A stretch of DNA of 64,000 nt from Hassallia sp050875635 (GTDB lineage: Bacteria > Cyanobacteriota > Cyanobacteriia > Cyanobacteriales > Nostocaceae): the NCBI RefSeq assembly GCF_050875635.1, contig NZ_JBPAOH010000011.1, forward strand, positions 35,921 to 99,920, in the 5' to 3' direction. Positions 58,333-64,000 of this stretch are shown piece by piece (the stretch's first letter is position 1; the number at the start of each line of letters is the position of its first letter). The position numbers and the translations under genes were made by a program. A model generated the notes under the pieces. It worked only from the letters and a program-made list of their open reading frames with translations. It was not told the DNA's origin and made no database searches.

Positions 58333-59472
58333 ATGAACCGCAAAAAACTACGCGATATCGTTTTTTACCTGCACCAATATATCGGTTTTTTTGTTGGACT
58401 GGTGCTGGTTATCGTTGGCTTGACAGGTAGCTTGTTAGTGTTCGAGCAAGATTTTGACCACTTTATGATTGCTCAACAGTATGGAATTATTACGCCCCAA
58501 CAGGTGCAGTTATCCCCAGAGTCTGTGGTGAATACAATTGAAAAGAAGTATGCGGCACGAAGCGATCTCCATCTTTTTCGGATTTATTTGCCAGATACTC
58601 CCTCTTCTCCCTATGTGGGACAGTTGTCATCAACTGATGAGCAAAGGACAGAAGTTTTTATCAACCCTTATACAGGCAAAATTATCGGTGAGCGTATATC
58701 GGATAAAACTCTAATAGGTATTCTCCTTGAATTGCACTACAGCCTAATGGCAGGCGAAACCGGAACTATAATTGTTGGCGTTGCTGCCTTTCTAATGTGT
58801 ATACTCACCATCACAGGTTTAGTTCTCTGGCCCGGTTGGCGTAAGCTAATTGCAGGCTTCAAAATCAAGCTTGATGCTCATCCCCAAAGGGCGAACTTTG
58901 ACATTCACAAAGTGGCTGGCATTATCACTGTGGTTTTTTTATTCTTTACTGGCTTTACTGGCTTTTGCTGGAACTTCTACAGCTTTACAGAGCCGATTAT
59001 CTACGCTGTTACATTCACCCCTTTAGCAGCCGAGCTAGTATCCAAGCCAATTCCTGGTAAATCGACCTTAAAACTAACAGAACAACTTAAAATTGCCGAT
59101 GCTGCCTTACCTGGTGCTGTTACCAAGAGCATTTACTTCCCTGGTAAACCAGAAGATGCTCTACAAATTCGCATGAAGCTACCGCAGGAAAGTTCAGATT
59201 ACGGTAATAGTAATGTTTATCTCGACCAGTACAGTGGTGAGGTTTTGCGAGTTGATAATGGTTTGAAGATGCCATTGGGCGATCGCGTCCTCAATTCTTT
59301 TACTCCTCTACACTACGGTACATTTGGTGGTTTAGCTACTCGCATTCTCTATGTGTTTGTTGGACTTGCACCACTGATTCTGTTTCTCACTGGCTTTTTA
59401 ATGTACTGGTATCGTCACTGGACAAAACCTAGTAGACGCGATTCTGCAATGGAACTATCACAGAAGCTTTGA
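58333..59472 (+). CDS. PepSY-type inner-membrane protein, candidate ferrisiderophore reductase
   Basis: A 379-residue PepSY-associated membrane protein with four main transmembrane helices (starting at about residues 11, 150, 197 and 345) and a periplasmic loop holding PepSY-like repeats. Conserved membrane histidines are seen in YLHQYIGF, LHYSLMAGETG, DIHKVAGI and LHYGTFGG, as in relatives of FoxB, which reduce ferric siderophores at the inner membrane with haem or similar cofactors. It follows the receptor by about 106 bp on the same strand. The start is put at ATG 58333 (MNRKKLRDIVFYLHQ) because homologues begin just before this helix; an in-frame GTG at 58291 would add 14 residues with no clear ribosome site. 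Iron release from the imported siderophore is the likely role. Confidence 0.87.
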   Translation: MNRKKLRDIVFYLHQYIGFFVGLVLVIVGLTGSLLVFEQDFDHFMIAQQYGIITPQQVQLSPESVVNTIEKKYAARSDLHLFRIYLPDTPSSPYVGQLSSTDEQRTEVFINPYTGKIIGERISDKTLIGILLELHYSLMAGETGTIIVGVAAFLMCILTITGLVLWPGWRKLIAGFKIKLDAHPQRANFDIHKVAGIITVVFLFFTGFTGFCWNFYSFTEPIIYAVTFTPLAAELVSKPIPGKSTLKLTEQLKIADAALPGAVTKSIYFPGKPEDALQIRMKLPQESSDYGNSNVYLDQYSGEVLRVDNGLKMPLGDRVLNSFTPLHYGTFGGLATRILYVFVGLAPLILFLTGFLMYWYRHWTKPSRRDSAMELSQKL

Positions 59473-59522
59473 ACTTAATTGATAACTGACTACCGCAAAT
59501 CCATAATCCAAAATTGATATAA

Positions 59523-60818
59523 GTGCGTACTTTTATTATTATCTGGCTCGGTCAGGCTGTTTCTCTAATTGGCAGTGGCATGACCGGATTTGCTTTCACT
59601 ATCTGGGTGTGGGAACTCACGGATCAGGCTACGGCATTAGCCTTGTTTGGCTTCTTTAGACAAGTGCCGCAAATTTTAATCACTCCCATAGCTGGGATGA
59701 TTGTGGATCGCTGGAACCGTAAATACTTAATGATGGTTAGTGACACAGTAGTTGGTCTGTTGACTATTACTGTTTTACTGCTATACGTAACTGATAATTT
59801 GCAATTATGGCATTTATACTTGGCTGTAGCTGTTGGGGGGATTTTTGATCAAATTCAAGAACTGGCATACTTGACATCAGTGTCAATGATGGTGCCCAAG
59901 CAGCAGTATAGTCGCGCTAGCAGCATCGCCTTCTTTGTAGAATCCAGCTCTGCTATTATCGCACCAGCATTGGCGGGTGCCCTCTACGTGGTTATTGGTC
60001 TTGTTGGTATCTTAATTATCGATATCACTACTTTTGTAATTGCTATCAGCACACTGCTGCTAATACATATCCCACAACCCACTACTACAGAAGCTGGCAC
60101 GCAAAGTCACGCAAACCCGAAGCAGGAGCTTTACTTTGGTTGGCACTATATTACGGCACGCCCCAGCCTGCTTGCCATGCTAGTATTGGGGTCACTGTTC
60201 TGGTTTACCTATACTCTTGGCAATTCACTTTTATCTCCTCTGATTTTGGCACGCACTGGTAATGATACTAGAATATTAGGTACTGTAGCTTCAGCCGCAG
60301 GATTAGGCGGCATTATTGGGGCGTTGCTCCTGAGCAGCTGGGATATCAAGCATCGAATACATAGAGTGCTGCTTAGTTTAATCGGTGCTGGTTTGAGCCA
60401 AACAGTGTTTGGTCTGGGAATAATGCCGTTGATTTGGATTCCCGCCAAATTCTGTTCATCTGTCAATATCCCAATATTTGGCAGTGCCAATGATGTTATA
60501 TGGTTCAGCAAAGTAAAACCTGAGGTACAGGGGCGTGTTTTCGCCATCCGTTCTTTAGTTGTGCTGGTTGCTTCGGTAGTAGCTACTTTGATTGCTGGAC
60601 CACTAGCCGACTACGTTTTTGAACCTGCAATGAAGGCTGATGGTAGTCTTGCCCCGATGTTGGGCTGGATATTCGGCATTGGAAAAGGTGCGGGTATGGC
60701 AGTCTTGTATGTCATTTCTTCATTGGGCATGTTACTTGTTGGCTTAGGTGGATATGCCTTTGGTGTGTTGCGTGACTTAGAAATCATCCTGCCAGATTAT
60801 GACGCCAATGCAGAGTAA
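59523..60818 (+). CDS. MFS transporter, EntS-like, candidate siderophore exporter
   Basis: A 431-residue major facilitator protein with about 12 hydrophobic segments. The first reads IIIWLGQAVSLIGSGMTGFAFTIWVWE, and IAGMIVDRWNRKYLMM is the loop 2-3 signature of this group, which contains the enterobactin exporter EntS. The start codon is GTG at 59523; no ATG occurs before residue 20, which lies inside the first helix. No strong ribosome site is seen. It stands between the PepSY protein and the ferredoxin-like protein in the plus-strand transport run, so export of the finished siderophore to the periplasm is the best guess. The direction of transport cannot be proved from sequence. Confidence 0.88.
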   Translation: MRTFIIIWLGQAVSLIGSGMTGFAFTIWVWELTDQATALALFGFFRQVPQILITPIAGMIVDRWNRKYLMMVSDTVVGLLTITVLLLYVTDNLQLWHLYLAVAVGGIFDQIQELAYLTSVSMMVPKQQYSRASSIAFFVESSSAIIAPALAGALYVVIGLVGILIIDITTFVIAISTLLLIHIPQPTTTEAGTQSHANPKQELYFGWHYITARPSLLAMLVLGSLFWFTYTLGNSLLSPLILARTGNDTRILGTVASAAGLGGIIGALLLSSWDIKHRIHRVLLSLIGAGLSQTVFGLGIMPLIWIPAKFCSSVNIPIFGSANDVIWFSKVKPEVQGRVFAIRSLVVLVASVVATLIAGPLADYVFEPAMKADGSLAPMLGWIFGIGKGAGMAVLYVISSLGMLLVGLGGYAFGVLRDLEIILPDYDANAE

Positions 60819-60868
60819 TCGATGGCGGAGTGTAACAACAACTTTGAATAATTTCCAAGGAAGTGAAG

Positions 60869-61876
60869 ATGATTACGCAAGATTATCTAAGTAATTGCCG
60901 TTTCTGCTGTGTTGTTTCTAAAGCGAATGGTGAAGACCCCATTGGCTCGGCACCTACTTACGAACACTGGCTGGCTCTTGAGATGGGACTCCCTTGGACT
61001 GAAAAACGTTTCCAAGAAAATCCCATGCTAAGAAGAGCGATCGCTCTGATTGAAAAGCTGATTTTTGAGCATGGGATCAAGATTCGAGGTCAGTTGCTCG
61101 TTCCAGATAGCGAATACTCACGTCCTGGTTATACTCGCGTGCTGTATTATCGCCGACCCACAATGCTTTTTGCGAAGTTTGAAAAGTATGAGTTTATCAT
61201 TCCTGATTCTGAAGTTGGCTTTTTCGTGATGGCGTTATTGGAAACATTGCTTCACTCCTTCACTGTGCTGCCTGATTGGGAGCAGTATCGGCAACAAACC
61301 AATCAGATTCGTGAGTTAATGGTCTGTACTGATGGTAACGTTGACGTTGCCTGCGCTCGGTTTGGTTATCCCATCTATCACAAGTTGCGTTCTGAGTTTG
61401 CTCCCGCTTCTAGCGGAAAACTGCGTGTATGGCGATGCAGCCATTTCGGGGGACACCAATTCGCACCCACCCTCATTGACTTGCCTTATGGACACTACTG
61501 GGGTCATTTGCAACCAGAAATATTGGAACTCCTGGTTTGGCGAAATGGTTCTGTCAATGGACTATACCCGTTCTACCGAGGTTGGGCTGGCTTATCCAAA
61601 TTTGAGCAAATCGTGGAACGAGAGATATGGATGCAAGAGGGTTGGGAGTGGCTCAATTATGACAAATCGGGTCAAGTAATGGCAATGGATGAAGTTAACC
61701 AGGACTCGGCTAATATTCGCATTGATTTCACCACGACGGATGGAAGTATGAGGAGCGCTTATGAAGCCAGAGTGGAAGTAAGCGGCTTTGTAATGACCGC
61801 TTGGAACTCAGGGGATGAGCAATCGTTAGAGGAAGTTAAGCAGTATTGCGTCAGTCGTTTGGTCAAAGTGATGTAG
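60869..61876 (+). CDS. Sucrase/ferredoxin-like protein (thioredoxin-fold ferredoxin)
   Basis: A 335-residue protein of the Suc_Fer-like family. The N-terminal FCCVVSKANGEDPIGSA and WLALEMGLPW match the start of the family. The second half has the thioredoxin-like ferredoxin pattern: VCTDGNVDVACARFGYPIYH, then VWRCSHFGGHQFAPTLIDLP and YGHYWG, with Cys/His residues that could hold an iron-sulfur cluster. ATG 60869 was chosen because AAGGAAG lies 7 nt upstream; an upstream GTG at 60863 overlaps this site. Genes of this family occur beside siderophore uptake genes in cyanobacteria, and electron supply for ferric-siderophore reduction is a plausible role together with the PepSY protein. The enzyme activity itself is unproven. 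Confidence 0.8.
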   Translation: MITQDYLSNCRFCCVVSKANGEDPIGSAPTYEHWLALEMGLPWTEKRFQENPMLRRAIALIEKLIFEHGIKIRGQLLVPDSEYSRPGYTRVLYYRRPTMLFAKFEKYEFIIPDSEVGFFVMALLETLLHSFTVLPDWEQYRQQTNQIRELMVCTDGNVDVACARFGYPIYHKLRSEFAPASSGKLRVWRCSHFGGHQFAPTLIDLPYGHYWGHLQPEILELLVWRNGSVNGLYPFYRGWAGLSKFEQIVEREIWMQEGWEWLNYDKSGQVMAMDEVNQDSANIRIDFTTTDGSMRSAYEARVEVSGFVMTAWNSGDEQSLEEVKQYCVSRLVKVM

Positions 61877-62163
61877 CATTGCGCGGAGTAGACTTTTTCA
61901 AAGTGTTTCAATTGTACGTTTGATGCTTTAACAATTAGACTTCTCTAGAAATTAACAATCAACCACTGTTTTATCAGGGTTTCAAACTCATTCTTGGAGA
62001 TGTCTATTAACTACCAACAAATCAACTACTTAATAATTCTTTGGAAACATGCTCTCAACAGGACATATAAAGGCGAGGACTGGAAAATTTCTTCTAAAAG
62101 TTGAATAGTGATTAACTCGCTCAAAACTTATCAAATTCCTTCCAAAACTTTTGGAGTACAGTT

Positions 62164-63027
62164 ATGAACAGTAAAATCGAGTCACTAGGAATGAGCACTG
62201 GAAAAATTATCTATAGTTGTGATGATTGTCAAGATATTCATCGTCTAAAAGTGGCGACAACTATGGATTTATTCAAATCATCTGGGGTTCTTCTTTTTCG
62301 AGGATTTGGAGTCACTCACGAGCAAATGAAGACATTCGCAGAACGATTCAGTTCTAAATTCTTTCAAGATTACGGTAGACCCCAAGTTGATTCAGATAAG
62401 TTTGTCCATTTTGTAGACGCAGGAATGGATAATAGTAGTTTTCATAGAGAACACGGATATTCTCCTTTTTGTCCAGACGTTATTTGGTTTTGCTGTGCTG
62501 TACCAGCAGCACAAGGGGGTGAAACTACTTTCTGTGATGGCATCCGAGTGTGGGAGGAACTGAGTGAAGAAACGAGACAGTTATTTATTTCTAAGAAACT
62601 AAAGTTTTGTTATGAAGTCCAGGCTGATATATTAAGGAGATTTACTGGATTAGATGCTACCATAACTGATATTAAGCGAGTACTGGATAGTCTTGAGGGT
62701 GTGAATTACCAAATCAAGGAAAATGAATCCATCTCGATAGAATATATTTGTTCAGCTGTAGTTAAAACTAAATATGGTCATTACGATGCGTTTGCCAACA
62801 GCATCTTGACATTGGATTATGGAGAAGCAACTTTGGAAGACGATTCGATTGTTCCTGATGAAATTATCGACGAAATCGAGAAAGTTACAGACAAGGTGAT
62901 GGAAAAGATACCGTGGCAAGCTGGCGATTTGGTAATGATTGATAATTCAAGATTCATGCACGGTCGCAAAGAATTTAACGATAATCGACGGCAGATTTTC
63001 AGTACCCTAAGTAATTTGAACTATTAG
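62164..63027 (+). CDS. TauD-family Fe(II)/2-oxoglutarate dioxygenase
   Basis: A 287-residue TauD/clavaminate synthase-like oxygenase. SGVLLFRGFGV opens the fold; HREHGYSP near residue 98 gives the HxE iron ligands; QGGETTFCDG matches the family; the distal His and Arg are in FMHGRKEFNDNRRQIF near the end. GGAG lies 7-8 nt before the ATG. It lacks the basic N-terminal stretch of the assembly-line TauD enzymes and is shorter, so it probably acts on a free amino acid, on the released product or on something else. It is separated from the ferredoxin-like gene by 287 bp with no evident feature, so it may have its own promoter. Membership in the siderophore locus is likely but not certain. Confidence 0.88.
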   Translation: MNSKIESLGMSTGKIIYSCDDCQDIHRLKVATTMDLFKSSGVLLFRGFGVTHEQMKTFAERFSSKFFQDYGRPQVDSDKFVHFVDAGMDNSSFHREHGYSPFCPDVIWFCCAVPAAQGGETTFCDGIRVWEELSEETRQLFISKKLKFCYEVQADILRRFTGLDATITDIKRVLDSLEGVNYQIKENESISIEYICSAVVKTKYGHYDAFANSILTLDYGEATLEDDSIVPDEIIDEIEKVTDKVMEKIPWQAGDLVMIDNSRFMHGRKEFNDNRRQIFSTLSNLNY

Positions 63028-63122
63028 CTCGATTTTATCCATTTGAGAAAAGTAGCCCAAGGTATCGGTCAAACGTTCCAACAAAGCACGAGAGATTTTT
63101 ACCATCTAGGTCGGTGGCTGCT

Positions 63123-63245
63123 ATGGCGACTAAAAACCCCCGTGTAGTGGGCTACGTTAGCCCTGAAAACCACGCCCAGCTAAAAAAATTTGTAGAGAAG
63201 CAGGGACTGACCGATCGCCTCCGCATTTCATATACTCCAGCCTAG
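63123..63245 (+). pseudogene. Short ORF, probably a truncated small-protein gene
   Basis: Forty codons from ATG 63123 read MATKNPRVVGYVSPENHAQL, then KKFVEKQGLTDRLRISYTPA and stop. The head looks like that of small DNA-binding-like cyanobacterial proteins of about 60-80 residues, but the end runs into the 3' end of the response-regulator gene on the other strand (18-bp overlap). A truncated copy is the likeliest reading; an intact small gene is possible. No ribosome site is visible. Confidence 0.4.
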
Positions 63246-63608
63246 AGCATTGGCGATTTGTCGTGCTAATTCTAGAGGATTGAAGGGTTTAGCGATCGCG
63301 CTCGGCATACCCATTTGAGCATAGCGGCGCCTGTCAGAAGTTTGTATCTTTGCTGTTAAAAAAATTACCGGGATTGCTTTAGTCGCCGGATTCGCCTGTA
63401 GTTTACTAAACGTAGCCATACCATCCATTTCTGGCATCATTACATCCAACAGAATTGCATCAGGTTGGTAAGTTTCGGCTTTTTTTATACCTTCTAATCC
63501 GGAACCTGCTGTCAGTACTTCCCAGCCTGCTACAGTTTCTAAGCAAATCTTAGCAACTTCTTGGATGTACTCTTCATTATCAACTACCAAAATACGCTTT
63601 GTTGCCAT
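63228..63608 (-). CDS. CheY-like single-domain response regulator
   Basis: A 126-residue receiver domain only. The acidic pocket DN follows ILVVDN (Asp10), the phospho-acceptor is Asp55 in LLDVMMPEMDG, and the conserved Lys is in IFLTAK; an AKPF motif closes the domain. There is no output domain. ATG 63608 (MATKRILVVD) is preferred over an upstream in-frame start at 63632 because receivers normally begin just before this strand. It lies 31 bp after the histidine kinase gene on the same strand, so the two form a kinase-regulator pair. There is no sign of a link to the siderophore genes. Confidence 0.92.
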   Translation of the reverse strand: MATKRILVVDNEEYIQEVAKICLETVAGWEVLTAGSGLEGIKKAETYQPDAILLDVMMPEMDGMATFSKLQANPATKAIPVIFLTAKIQTSDRRRYAQMGMPSAIAKPFNPLELARQIANALGWSI

Positions 63609-63638
63609 TAATATTTTTACCTTAAACAGCACTCTTCG

Positions 63639-64000
63639 TTAAGAAAACAGTAATTCAGATTCTTGGGACTGAACTACAGGCAAAGCTAAGTAAAAATTAC
63701 TACCTTCACCCAGGACACTTTCCGCCCAAATACATCCGCCATGCTGTTGCACAATGCTTTTGCAAATTGCCAAGCCCAAACCAGTGCCATCATAGTTGCG
63801 AGAATCTGAAGAGTCTACCTGTTGAAAGCGCTCAAATATACTTTCAAGTTTATCAGGAGGAATGCCGCGTCCAGCATCTTTTACACAGATGAGGAGGTGG
63901 GAGGGGGAGAGTGGGGGATGGGGAGAGGGGGGGATGGGGAGAGGGGGGGATGGGGGGACGACTTGGGGAGTATTATTCAAAAATTCTCCTTGTCTCCTTG
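63639..64000 (-). CDS. Sensor histidine kinase, C-terminal part, cut by the window edge
   Basis: The 3' end of a histidine kinase, open to the right edge. The ATPase domain shows the G1 box DAGRGIPPDKLESIFERFQQ and the G2 box GTGLGLAICKSIV, then a normal end (GEGSNFYLALPV). Just before the G1 strand stands a Pro/Ser-rich segment (PPSPPLPIPPSPHPPLSPS) preceded by GEFLNNTP, which does not belong to the ATPase fold and is encoded by a low-complexity repeat. The frame remains open through it, so the protein may still be made, though activity is uncertain. The sensor and dimerisation parts lie outside the window. Confidence 0.88.
   Translation of the reverse strand, partial: RRQGEFLNNTPQVVPPSPPLPIPPSPHPPLSPSHLLICVKDAGRGIPPDKLESIFERFQQVDSSDSRNYDGTGLGLAICKSIVQQHGGCIWAESVLGEGSNFYLALPVVQSQESELLFS
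63893..63965. repeat. Low-complexity G/A-rich repeat inside the kinase gene
   Basis: Repeated GGGGAGAGGGGGGGAT-like units on the plus strand code for the Pro/Ser-rich insertion in the histidine kinase ATPase domain. It resembles other cyanobacterial in-frame repeat insertions. Confidence 0.8.

Overview
The window looks like the chromosome of a filamentous cyanobacterium, probably Nostocales-like. Four things point there: modest GC content, frequent HIP1 octamers (GCGATCGC, for example three within 24678-24748), cyanobacterial short repeats inside and between genes, and protein types typical of the phylum (FAAL-loaded NRPS/PKS, a TonB receptor with an AMIN domain, and the LSEDEAQ-type PKS tail).

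Positions 1-54783 carry a single minus-strand run of 19 genes, read right to left and cut by the left edge. They encode a hybrid NRPS/PKS assembly line. In order of action these are: FAAL-ACP-C loading protein; class I methyltransferase; TauD hydroxylase; a large NRPS (interface-A-T, C-A-T, C-TauD); a membrane-anchored JmjC-like oxygenase; NRPS interface-A-T; two PKS modules KS-AT-KR-ACP; NRPS C-A-T; PKS KS-AT-cMT-KR-ACP; an Asp/Asn beta-hydroxylase-family enzyme; a second membrane-anchored JmjC-like oxygenase; a stand-alone C domain; a TauD hydroxylase; a methyltransferase; NRPS interface-A-T; PKS KS-AT-aminotransferase-ACP; another methyltransferase; and the start of a further PKS. No thioesterase is visible, so the end of the line lies to the left.

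The diagnostic feature is a repeated functional cassette, C / TauD / interface-A-T, present three times. Interface domains are condensation-like domains without the HHxxxDG histidines; in other bacteria they are linked to hydroxylation of carrier-bound Asp or His in siderophores. Two of the partner A domains read as Asp (approximately DLTKIGHVGK), one ordinary A domain reads as Gly (DILQLGLIWK), and two remain unassigned. I infer an acylated, photoreactive-type beta-hydroxyaspartate lipopeptide siderophore related to the cyanochelin class, but extended by at least five polyketide modules.

Positions 54784-55493 form the divergent control region, with a strong Fur-box-like palindrome about 100 bp upstream of the loading gene. 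To the right, on the plus strand, lies an uptake/export/reduction set: a TonB-dependent receptor with AMIN domain, a PepSY-type inner-membrane protein (FoxB-like reductase candidate), an MFS exporter, a sucrase/ferredoxin-like protein, and another TauD-family oxygenase. This neighbourhood supports the siderophore reading.

Positions 63028-64000 leave the cluster: a short degenerate-looking ORF, then a minus-strand CheY-like response regulator and the 3' part of a histidine kinase whose ATPase domain carries a low-complexity insertion.
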